Shown one piece after another: positions 35,601-42,900 of a stretch of 64,000 nt of DNA (position 1 is the first letter of the stretch; each line of letters begins with the position of its first letter). Source of the DNA: a virus; IMG/VR virus record IMGVR_UViG_3300023110_002336, positions 1 through 64,000 of that record. One strand, given 5' to 3'. The translations under genes were made by a program, and so were the position numbers. The notes below the pieces were generated by a model. That model did no database searches. It was not told the DNA's origin and saw only the letters and a program-made list of their open reading frames with translations.

Positions 35601-36346
35601 ATAGATGAGGTATCTGGAGTGGAACCAATTTGTTCATCTCCAAAAATATCAGAGTGCGAGGCGCTAAGAGTGGCAAAGAAAGGTGAGCCAGCAGAGTCAG
35701 AAAGATATAAGGTAAATTCGTCACCACCAGAAGAGTTGGTGAGATGAAAGATTGCTCTTTTTTCGCCAGCACCCAACTCATGATTCTTAAGCCAGAATTC
35801 AATAGTGACACCCTTTTGGAAATCACACTTTAGGTTCGACTCTCTGGTTCCCTGACCGTAATCAGATGGCAAACCCTCAGTAGTGTATAAATCTTCATCG
35901 TAGATATTGGCAGTCTCTCTTTGGGAAGACTTTGGATCCTTAAACAGTCCCTTCGTAGAAGTCGAACTGATTGTGTGTGGACCGCCCTTGAAAGAGATGT
36001 AAGAGTTTGAAAAGTTGACGTATCCGTTGGTGCGAGGATAGAGAGTATTGAATATAAATTTCTCAATATCCAGAGACTTGTTGTAAAACTCGTTGTATTC
36101 TGCGTCAGACCCGTCGTATGGATAGAAATCAATGATACGATCGATAGCAGACTGGTAGTAAAGCTCGGCAGAACCAAAACGAGCAAAAGAGAGAGGATCA
36201 TTGTAATCTATCTGTGGCTCGAAAGTATTCTGCTTTTCAGAGATAGCGGCTACGTTTCTTGACGACTCTGCGTCAGTAAAAGCATCTTTCTGGTTTGTGT
36301 CTGAAACGTAGTTTGTTGAACGCTCGAATAAATCTCTAGTACTCAT
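26600..36346 (-). CDS. Giant virion protein (3248 residues) with two LamG-like domains
   Basis: This is the largest gene in the window. Two stretches fit the laminin-G/concanavalin-like jelly-roll pattern. The first, about residues 175-340, has TIEFWLKNHELGAGEKRAIF, NWNHYAVSFK, KFYLNG and FSGSMDEFRFW. The second, about 1660-1830, has MTFSFWIYDD, QWNHIFIRWDG and LIDEFGFWNG. Such domains bind glycans or protein surfaces. The rest alternates Tyr/Asn/Ser-rich beta regions and helices, and the last 350 residues are charged and helical. There is no signal peptide. It overlaps its neighbours by 11 and 4 bases. I infer a tail or baseplate appendage involved in adsorption; a peripheral fibre or a wedge scaffold are both possible. 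Confidence 0.78.
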   Translation of the reverse strand: MSTRDLFERSTNYVSDTNQKDAFTDAESSRNVAAISEKQNTFEPQIDYNDPLSFARFGSAELYYQSAIDRIIDFYPYDGSDAEYNEFYNKSLDIEKFIFNTLYPRTNGYVNFSNSYISFKGGPHTISSTSTKGLFKDPKSSQRETANIYDEDLYTTEGLPSDYGQGTRESNLKCDFQKGVTIEFWLKNHELGAGEKRAIFHLTNSSGGDEFTLYLSDSAGSPFFATLSASHSDIFGDEQIGSTPDTSSIENWNHYAVSFKSASAGITTKFYLNGVLDQTTTLGTDGVNTLTQPETLAYIGSGSHDEGHLYFSGSMDEFRFWKVERTAQEIGRNWFGQVRGGSNTDISNTTLGVYYKFNEGITGVEATDKIVLDYSGRISNGTFTGYTTSTRNTGSAIVSASAATSEYLDPIIYATHPSVSSLKTSLISKGADHDMRNNAAFATFMPSWIMEEHEDLGNTNFKYLSHIIGTYFDKLYLQIEAVSTFKSPIYTSSSYKPIPFAKHMPASLGLETPEIFVDATVMEKFLNRNESEAFENDLEEVKNLIYLNLYNNLTYIFKSKGTEKAVRNVLRAFNIDDKLVRFNTYANNFTYELENNLKQTTLKKSSVNFNNKDHLGAVVYSSGSTDSTQLGYIYGSGLDSHELRYGLTHEVDVIFPKFIKLIDTFDRNFTRVSLFGLHSASADTAGTDVYDPSFYVYAERDENYSKNVKFVLSSSMLTSEISSSLFHGVYDDEDWNLSVRIKPDSLGLTGSVEGVAASGYTLEFSGYNQRLGEIRNSFKVTGSATSAEDLLKSPKRIFVGAHRTNVTGALQYKSDVLVTATRYWTKYLDEISLQQHAFDFENYGIVSASQHLSALDNDNNKTLNRHTLALNYEFGNVTGADGTGGFSVTDISSGSTEARSGEYGELGAISGYLYPGVGFGFEANATDVVLKKEVNTHQFINPELVIGDNLVQIRTDDDKLFDSVDTIPNYHHVLEKSMYNAISEEMLNFFAGVNDFHNLIGHPVHMYRMEYKGLNKLREVFFRRVTNVTEVERFVDYYKWFDDAVSQIIGQLIPASAEYTSDILNTVESHVLERAKFQHRIPMMAFTSSTEGVAFGAEELRYNWDRNHAPVSGLERDNSNWWKERAERAGTISSGDAAVDSDRTQIRNVSTNQTNGGVGRSFTNAGVKYSRSNFKYRTLSKGQVFESKRIREIKGGVNFTDDKDIHYTYTALHPAGPINQTDNIFIPKNVLLGFTDDLVALEDTSDPPENPAAKVKRNILVQHGRDWEDGLGYKNVKSSKAFPFNIVSSSVRSGYNAHVIARATASIEITNLHNDVYGPDMERPMQGPFTNYAVGGHQSRHIKLNTGGDNYLNRPEAWKIALGKCPNTDGAIGMVGADYPYPEANEEGQTPYPMTGAMKATYFRDETAKRPVNIRNIQHRTGSTILGNYNHNYDVVHIVGGYSNPRAFIDEQPTLPTVAEGADVVKTILDIERGKNGHFTFVDDYNAGYLTGSGDYKNKTVIVNRFSSPGSFESMTPAFKDFRSGDFSVYNTINNRNLTSRRPFQGVTSSIVSQTTGIRSFDHTGKDFGFTNLAARHATRFFRDSHVESDTDFSNVPRNTPDLNSPGKADDAFTEAPSFHKVHRNNVIKAREVETITTTTYQNQNSLRFTDTTDAKSLSTRNFDLTSREMTFSFWIYDDKTIGSNVVKHIFSLNVPTGSLDDEFSPLQISLTNNSPDSQIAIAFSDADESSKSSDIRYLSANTVTRDQWNHIFIRWDGDSSNKPEIWINNTASNSTPIGSFSDPINITYGSNHRHAIGRGTIWNPNVNNQGRDYLIDEFGFWNGQLSDANKDSLYNSGSYYDIDRDPDSVKSSDMYFYLRMGDSTGDASVGNLSDGDAVVDVGGINDFEAAVTTAGQLQITASTFDTFSETVTNTLTEVVCDQKYDNLNLHHQIPRSDRQYSWFAHSITHTGACEPRYSGFMQVNSPIAPYYEITGNYYPFFDYVSASAATSGIYQNTTRLDLLVLDKTGSAINTLGEPTISGALQTPAEGERLNALLIHRGDTYGWNWRALHQKDHPILDREHKENLLTAVKGTTIREFRLPPVSLRGRPVVVNMDVDGQNVSLKTTHNNEKIYFNERELNDLVFEKEDPTLTPFDQLLEVSQQQGSSLNWIHYSETLFPSTRNEFSSGSRERLGYDNKFWRDSRSDRAELGNSFTNSFNLVVSQSSWILDAPDNFIDRTAILTGNFNGSSFTDYLTASNYDSPSLEGNAGELQNLYLMAYVKSSTPIYLPTNSTKAILNAASALYSRKQNLTSPNSVVSRTGFAKTSSSPDSFTDQIGIGAGEALWEAGTYATINVKSGSSFITSSYRSEPWFDEYGDFREELQLAARDYAIIPEFRISEHINEYVKGGTFNKFNFDTFEIPGTTISSSQQNFYKDYSNSDFLREFASIKDKSGLNAKEIMLTCKAAVRFNPYKGFYPAQRTLDLVSQFSSSFAAGFSATYPKLGGGTNTVGGFNGSVSGIYRPVIQPLFSPGILYNSIKSGIAVDYPVVNNKKKISTFNFTGSNADAENYMLIPITSSEVSLDDYNPQNSYWDLRVPFETMIEPGKYIDKVEFLDFEPHPSASINITASLDTSVSDGIYELMAKNFFGQTGDFFLKNSSYTKIESDLIQDGLKFKDGDVFAARLKIRKSHNGKRFYNSESGSTGDNEYFSTNGALATRSTGSNVISLSASFPIPQDPAHNSEFQETFTMYSRPTAFGPSISGRNSDSSENHADAFLSGTLDSLEGYNWAYTPPYYHGESWVDFIFRPDSTKTYTLEDILTETEAIYWRVDPGRIIEGTADSNLDGYSNLQRALIDHGYDASSGISGQQAIYGGSVINKNAMQLDSSLNLFGVERVPKKRKDKFGNTILDQNELAGKRWVIQPKWETPMLNFANVKEDSNNITYPTNFSESVPRGMWHQFGEMPTDPDTGVFLEIGDIPNDWLKYHYDVINMSSSYNNNDPLGSGSTAYLDYQSLSDLFGFSRSQKKDSAKVRLGEIADKREVYEAVVAIPYILEANEDYGNAKTDDDKNRKKFINIPRQRFRAALKEREGSQDGDSLEAAGESIRKMVQKMKRYVLPPQFDFINFDEIDPIVMYFFEFKYEFDKDDLSYIWQNLAPRDYKKITFQEAKVAHDLMNNELLDESNLMDNPNLRWMVFKVKQKATKDYYDLIPPQVKAARPTSNLDKPETDKDDEYLQFNWPYDYLSFVELVKLEADVLYKADQEEPQ

Positions 36347-37754
36347 AATCTTCTACTCTGAATAGGAATTTCTGGTCTTGCTCAAGCCAGCTTTGGCGTT
36401 GAGAGTCATAGAACGCAAGCTTGATGCCATACTCATAGCCGGGCTCAAGCAAGGACATATCAAGGTTGAAATAATTTCCTGAGACATCGTAAGAAAGGAG
36501 TGTTTGAAGTTCTGATCCTGTGCCGTGTGGAATAGCATTGTAACCATCTAAGACTCTATAAACTCTGTATGATGCGCTAGGAATAATAGTATTTTCTATT
36601 TCACTTGACGCTACTGTGTAAATAGTTGGGGACCAGTTTTTGCTTCGGACATAAACGTTGAAGCGTGCTTCCTCTTCAGAGAAGTATTTGTTTCTAAGAT
36701 TCTTGATCTTTGTGATGTAACGGTTGTTACCAGTTGATACAGCAGCAGCACCGAAGGTTTGAGGAGAAATTGTTCCCGTAAAGTATTCAGTGCCCTCAGA
36801 ATACCAAACATCACGTAAGGTTGTGTAGGTTCCTGTGATACAAACTGAGCAAGAGTATATGCCTGTTGACACATAGCCGCCTGTTGCTGGTGTGTTGATT
36901 TCTTGCGTTAATGCGGTGCCGCCGAGGGTCTGGTAAAGATCGACGTAGATTTCTCCTGTGCCAATCGCTGGGATGTTGGTCAATTGGCCACGAACGTAGT
37001 TGTAAAGATAGAGTGTGTTGAGGTTGTCTGCTGCTGGTGCGAGAGAAGAAGACATGTAGAAGTCGCCTCTATCATCTTGTGTTGAAGAGTTCCAACGAGC
37101 TTCGATTACAGGCTTCTTGAAGAAGTATTGTGTGCCTCTCGCAAAGAAGCGCTTGGTGTAATACGATGTTGTGTCGCTTTCTACTGAGGAAGTAAGTCTT
37201 ATACCGATACCATAGTTGTCTTTTGTGCCATCGATCCATTGTTCAACAAGATCAGAAATGTCTATTTCTAAATCCTCCAAACCGCTATCAAAAGTCTGAG
37301 TAAACACAGGAGTTTCATGATAATCACCACCAGCCGAACTCCATGCAGTGGTAGTAGATGCTGAAACCCAGTTTGATTTACCAATGTCTTTGTAGTTCTC
37401 CAAATCTAAACCATCGCCCTCATTCCAAGCTCTTGAAATTGCTTGTGCTACTACTGTGAAGTTTTTTGGGACAGTCTGAGAAGTTTCAGCATTGTATAGA
37501 CGCAAGTAAAAACTCACACTGCCAGAAGCAGGAATTACACCGGCTGTTCTATCTGAAGATATTGTAGATACGCTGAATTGGGTAAGAACGCGAGAGAGTT
37601 CCGAAGAAGTCAAAGAAGCGCGTCCATAAATTGAAAAAACTTCACTAACATCTGCCTGACCCATGTTTGAGCCAGTTGCTCTTACTCCTAGCCCATCTTT
37701 GAAGGCATTTGTAATTGTATTATCGGCACTTGCCACATAACGTCTAATAGCCAT
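36336..37754 (-). CDS. Virion structural protein with DNRLRE-like domain
   Basis: The 472-residue product begins MAIRRYVASADNTITNAFKD. Residues about 60-220 follow the pattern of DNRLRE-type beta domains: SFYLRLYNAE, then AISRAWNEGDGLDLENYKD, IDISDLVEQWIDG, YGIGIRL and a closing KPVIEARW. The C-terminal half contains repeated beta-sandwich-like stretches such as YSCSVCITGTYT. It sits between gp6 and the giant LamG protein and overlaps gp6 by one base (TAATG), so it is a baseplate or fibre component. The domain name is from recalled pattern and needs profile confirmation. Confidence 0.72.
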   Translation of the reverse strand: MAIRRYVASADNTITNAFKDGLGVRATGSNMGQADVSEVFSIYGRASLTSSELSRVLTQFSVSTISSDRTAGVIPASGSVSFYLRLYNAETSQTVPKNFTVVAQAISRAWNEGDGLDLENYKDIGKSNWVSASTTTAWSSAGGDYHETPVFTQTFDSGLEDLEIDISDLVEQWIDGTKDNYGIGIRLTSSVESDTTSYYTKRFFARGTQYFFKKPVIEARWNSSTQDDRGDFYMSSSLAPAADNLNTLYLYNYVRGQLTNIPAIGTGEIYVDLYQTLGGTALTQEINTPATGGYVSTGIYSCSVCITGTYTTLRDVWYSEGTEYFTGTISPQTFGAAAVSTGNNRYITKIKNLRNKYFSEEEARFNVYVRSKNWSPTIYTVASSEIENTIIPSASYRVYRVLDGYNAIPHGTGSELQTLLSYDVSGNYFNLDMSLLEPGYEYGIKLAFYDSQRQSWLEQDQKFLFRVEDYEY

Positions 37755-39550
37755 TATCTTAACTTACCTTTGATGTCTACTTGGGGAAACTTAATTTCAA
37801 ATATTGCATTCTTTGGGCAAACCAAAGAATCTCCATCTGGTGACATATTTTCTGCTATTGAGAAAAATACGTTAGAATAATTTGATGATGTTTTATTTAC
37901 AAACTGAACTTTAACAACATCATTAACACCGGGCACGTTGTTCAAGACATTGAAAATTTTTGAGACTGAAAGAGGCTCGCCTACAAAGAGTGGTGTTGAA
38001 AACTCATTTGCTAATGCAGCTACACAGTTATTTAGGACATCAAATTTATTTGCATTCATCTCTGGTTTAATCACAAAATTAATTCCAAGATTGATGATAA
38101 ATGTGTCAAGAACATCAACTGTATCATTAATCATCCGATAATGATTAAGCCAAGTTTTTATATTTTCTTTAATTGTGTTATTTGTCTGTTCGAGTTTGCC
38201 TTCTGGATTTTCTGATATGACATACACATTAAGATTTCTTTTTTGTGAATCTGGATCCTTTTGAACTGAGCAACGCTTAATCGACCCAAAGCTAGATGGC
38301 ATTCTATAAACTAGATTTTCATAATCTCTTTGAGTTACGGCTCTGTTCTGAGTTGGAAATGTGTCATAAATTCTTTGTTTTATTTCTGCCGAACTGGGAT
38401 TGGATACGTTTCCGGCAATTGGTGTTTCGTTATTTACTTCAAGGGAGGATCTAACTGATTGCACAACTGGTGCCGAAAGCACCGAAACATCTTCAAACTC
38501 TAGTATCCTGTTCCCTACTGTGTTAATTGAATTTGCTGCAACATTGGCGTTTGTTGGATTTGTTTGTCTATACAAAATTGTCAATGTTGTGTTTTGTGGA
38601 ACTATACCATAATATTTATTTGATACTAGAGTGCTAGGATCAAAAGAAGTGTCTGTAACGTAAGACTTGCCAAATACATCTATAGCAAGACTTTGCGGCT
38701 CTGCCACAACATCACCTGCGTATTCGTCCCCGCTACCAAACTGTAAAGAGACACCGTTGTTATCAAAAACAGTTACAAACTTTCGATTGACAAGAAGTGG
38801 CTTTAAGACAGATGGCACATTATCATTTTTATAATTTTTATTTGTTAGTTTTTTAAATATCGTATCTTGAGAAAGATTTTCAACTTCAAAGTATTCATTA
38901 CCGTCTGAATCTAAAACACTGATTATTTCTGATACATTTAACTCTGATAACTGAACCCTTCTAAACCTCTGAAACGCACCAATTTCTACCGTCTCAGTGT
39001 TGAAAAACCCAGATACCACTTTTCCATATGACTTAATGGCGTAAAAAGTTGGAGCGCCTGTAGTTGGCTCTGTTCTAGCTACCACTATTGGGTTCGTGGT
39101 TTTTGCCATGTCTACATCATCAGTCAAAACAAATCCTAAGCCATTTGCAGAAGAAAAAGTTGTGCCTCGCTTTATGATTGGTATATATCTGTTGTCCGGA
39201 CCTATACCACTTGTTGAGGCTGGGACTAGAACATAGATAGCAACCGTACCGTATGTCGAAGGGCGTCCTGAGTTTTTGTATCCCATTATTCTGCCATGGC
39301 GAATAATGTTGTTTAACTGATAGGAGGTATCTAGAAATGACTCATTAACATTGTAATCTAGATAAAAAGAAAGCTGGTCACCAACATAAGCAACTGCATC
39401 CAGCATCATAGAGCCGAAAGAAGCCTCGCTAAAATCTTGAAATGTATCGGGATAGAATCGTTCTGCTATCTGATTCAAATCCTCTCTAATGCTCCCATAA
39501 TCTCTATTAGTATAGTTTATAGAGGGCGTTTTGTTGTTATGCTTTGGCAT
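37754..39550 (-). CDS. Baseplate wedge subunit gp6-like (baseplate J family)
   Basis: The 598-residue product opens with the recognisable gp6 start: INYTNRDYGSIREDLNQIAE, then a DFSEASFGSMMLDAVAYVGD block and SFYLDYNVNESFLDTS. gp6 dimers form the inner ring of the myovirus baseplate and link the wedges around the hub. T4 gp6 has 660 residues, so the length fits. It lies directly downstream of gp25, as expected for wedge genes. The middle has a beta-rich domain and the C-terminal third contains RAVTQRDYENLVYRMPSSFG, a conserved baseplate-J feature. The gene starts 15 bases after the gp25 stop. Confidence 0.9.
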   Translation of the reverse strand: MPKHNNKTPSINYTNRDYGSIREDLNQIAERFYPDTFQDFSEASFGSMMLDAVAYVGDQLSFYLDYNVNESFLDTSYQLNNIIRHGRIMGYKNSGRPSTYGTVAIYVLVPASTSGIGPDNRYIPIIKRGTTFSSANGLGFVLTDDVDMAKTTNPIVVARTEPTTGAPTFYAIKSYGKVVSGFFNTETVEIGAFQRFRRVQLSELNVSEIISVLDSDGNEYFEVENLSQDTIFKKLTNKNYKNDNVPSVLKPLLVNRKFVTVFDNNGVSLQFGSGDEYAGDVVAEPQSLAIDVFGKSYVTDTSFDPSTLVSNKYYGIVPQNTTLTILYRQTNPTNANVAANSINTVGNRILEFEDVSVLSAPVVQSVRSSLEVNNETPIAGNVSNPSSAEIKQRIYDTFPTQNRAVTQRDYENLVYRMPSSFGSIKRCSVQKDPDSQKRNLNVYVISENPEGKLEQTNNTIKENIKTWLNHYRMINDTVDVLDTFIINLGINFVIKPEMNANKFDVLNNCVAALANEFSTPLFVGEPLSVSKIFNVLNNVPGVNDVVKVQFVNKTSSNYSNVFFSIAENMSPDGDSLVCPKNAIFEIKFPQVDIKGKLR

Positions 39551-39565
39551 TCAGTTTACCTCAAC

Positions 39566-39934
39566 TTAAATAGTGAACTCCAGCAAATCTCTTGCAGCGA
39601 TGTCAGGTATAATATATTCTATTCTTAAGCCCAGACTGTTGTTTTCTATTTCCGCTACACCAAACTCAATGCTTGTTATCTCAATAACTGGTAAATATCT
39701 CTGTGTCTGATCTTTGATTCTTGAGTCTATTCTTGCGTAAACATCACTTTGAAAATTCTCGAATAAAAATAATTTTATTCCTACACCAAATTCTGGATCC
39801 ATTACTCTCTCACCGGGATTTGTCAAAATTAACATTTTGAAATTTTGTTTAATAAGAGTTTTTAAAGTTTTTATCGATGTATAGCCATCTCCAGAATCCA
39901 AAGTAAGTGGAAGTTTAGGTGCCAAAGAAGCCAT
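39566..39934 (-). CDS. Baseplate wedge subunit gp25-like
   Basis: The 122-residue product has the gp25/W-like fold signature: SIKTLKTLIKQNFKMLILT followed by NPGERVMDPEFGVGIKLFLF. gp25 joins gp6 and gp53 in the wedge and helps start sheath assembly. Length and the gp25-gp6 order fit the family. It has GAGGG before the ATG and follows the 2118-residue gene after 21 bases. Confidence is high. Confidence 0.92.
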   Translation of the reverse strand: MASLAPKLPLTLDSGDGYTSIKTLKTLIKQNFKMLILTNPGERVMDPEFGVGIKLFLFENFQSDVYARIDSRIKDQTQRYLPVIEITSIEFGVAEIENNSLGLRIEYIIPDIAARDLLEFTI

Positions 39935-39955
39935 TAATTGTCCCTCACTTTATAA

Positions 39956-42900
39956 TTAGTCATCTTCTTTTCTCTCGCATAGTTGACCCTTGGCGTTAAA
40001 TGGGTTACTGGTGCGACGATGCCACCAAGGCACAGTTCTCGCACCGGGAGCAAACTTAAATTTTTCTTTTAGATTTTGTATAGCGACCTGAGCACCAGTG
40101 GCATCTGGCTTCTCTTGCTTACCAAATTCTCTAGAATAATAATATGATTTAAACATCTTCTTGAGGACAGTATCTGATTTTCGTAATGTCTCTTTTGACC
40201 ACTCGTCCCAAGTAAGAACAAACGGACTGAAACCTCCGCGCTCAGCCCTTGGTAACCAGCCGGGAGCACTTACAGAAGTTGTACCATCTTCTTCAACAGC
40301 CATACCCGGCTTATTAGTATTAGATGCAGTTCCATCACCAATTTCCCCACTCTTTTTGGCTCCACTGGTAAGTTCTCCAATAGAATTTAGATATGACACA
40401 TCGTTGTAAATTGCAATTGCAGATAGAATCTGCTTGACTGGAATTGCATATTCCATAAATAATTTGTAATTTGGGTCGTCTATTAACTTGTTGATTAGGC
40501 AGAGCAGTTCTTTGCTGTTACCCTCAAGTCCTTTGAGCAAGTTCAGAGGCAAGTCTAGTACATCAATTTCAGCAGTTGCTATCACGTCGCCAGAAGTAGT
40601 TGAGAACTCCAAACCATAGCGTAGACCAAGTTCACCTTGAAGACCAACGATAGGTCTACCGGGCGCATCAGGATCAAGTGCTACGCTTCCTTCTCTTGTC
40701 TTCTGTCCGTCATAGACATACTGAAGAGTACCGGGATAAACTTCGGATACTAATCTATCTCCACCATCATTTCTTATTTGTTTTATAAGTTCGGTAGAAT
40801 ATTCTTCTGGTGCTCCAAGATTCCTTCTAATGTACTTTCTGATCTTGAACGGAGCAGTTGGATCTCCACTTGCGCCGTCTATATCTCCAATTGGAACTAT
40901 CACCTTGTTTGCGAATGGTCTCAAAAGCCTATCGTCGTCGCCGTGCTCTTCACCAACCATAAAGACCAGATCGCCTTCATCATCTTCCATAGCGTGGTAG
41001 TATCCAACGTATGGCGTTCCATCTTCTAGAGCAAACTCGTCGCCGTCTGTGTAATCTGATTGACCAGCCGTGATTGGGGAAGCAACTTCTTCTCTCAATT
41101 CTTGATTCAGTTTTAACTGTGAGCCATATGTTAGTTCTGTCAATATATGATAGTGGATGTTAGTCACATAGTTATTCTTATCTATGAATTTTTCTTCAAC
41201 CATGTTCTTATAAAATACGTTTGAAATAAAATTGACTTCTTCAATCATAAACTCTTTTAGTATTATTTTACAATCATCTTCTACAGATTTAACAGCAGCA
41301 AGATTTTCGTCTTCTCTATACTGTGTAAGACCTTGGAGTAATGGTGCTTCTCCAAGTTTTTTAGCGTTCTTTAGATCTTTGCGATTAGGATACTTGTATC
41401 TGTTCTGGGCAGCAGCGATTCTCTCTAAAGCACTCTCAACATCTGTTGGTATATCTATAATTGAACCAGACTGTATTTTATTGAAATACGTTTGAACAGC
41501 TTGCTCCAAGAATGCATACCAAAATTCATCGTCTTTGAAAGGATTGAAAAGCTCAGCCAATTGACCTTGAGAGTCTTTCATATTCTTTTCCATATCCTCA
41601 AGAATAAAGGAGGCGTAAACTGAACTCAAAGTTGTATTAAAATCTGGTTTGAACATTGCAAAAGTATTGATTGTCTTAAGAAAGTGCATTGAAGCATAAA
41701 TTCTACAAGCAGCGGAAATAGCTCCCTCAATACCAGCCTTTGATGATCGTCCAAGCACACGGTCAAAGGGTCTTTCTACAATACAATCAGGGTCGCCTGC
41801 TAATCTCGGATCATCAGGATAATTGTTGTAACTTGTTGAGATCTTTGATGCTATGTCTCCAAAATCTACAAGATCTGTTCTGTATGGTTTACAAGGACTT
41901 AATTCAGGGAACATAACATTCACAAGACCCAATATTCCTTCTGCATCAACTGGTTTAACGTATACTTTTGGATTGGTGTATGTTCCACCAAATTGTGCCG
42001 GGTCGAGATAAAATACCCTCGCATTATCTCCATTTTCATACTGGTCTCGACTCAAGCCCATTACTCCATCAGAATTTCTTAATGGCTGCTCGATGCCGTC
42101 TTCATCTGTAAATGTTGCCTCCGAATATGGTTTAAAGACTCCGTCTTGCTCAACACCGTATTCTGCCAACTCTGAAGTTAAAGAGTCTGGCTTGGCACCG
42201 TAGAGGAAAGAGGGATTATCGTTTGTGAATACTCTATTTCCAAAATTAGAAGCCAAGGTTTGGATTGTGTTTTGCCAATATGACCTCGCGGCGGGAGTGC
42301 CTATGTCAAGGATATCTGAAACCATTAGAACCAATGGAGATTCATCTGATAGAGTTTGGAATGAAGCCTCAAAATTTGCAAATTTATTTCTATCTCCAGA
42401 CATTCTACGAGCAGACTGTAAGAGTTCATCGATTCCAGAATCAATGCCAATAAATTCATAATTTTGATTCTCAATAATCGCGCTATCGGCTACGGGCTTG
42501 GCAGGTGCGGTCTCAGAGCCTTTAGAATTTTGATTATTAATAGTATCTGCAACATCTGCCGATAAATTGCCATAGTTCAGCAATTGAGTAATTTTTACTC
42601 TCACATTACTATTTTTTATATTTATGCCATTACGAACTTCGCCAAAATAGAACTCGAATCTATCACCAATGCCCATTGAGTCTACAGTTCCATCAGAATT
42701 ACCGTTACCTGCTCGATTGTCACGATAGGTCATTGTAAGTTCTGGAATTGCTTTACGACGACGAGTAATAATGTTATAGCCATCCTCAACTGGTTCTATT
42801 CCTATGTTATATCCAAAATCTGGTAGTGCCGTTATATCATCTTTGCTTTCTACAAATTTTGTCTTTTTAGTTGTGATAGCGTTTGTTGGTTCATTTACGG

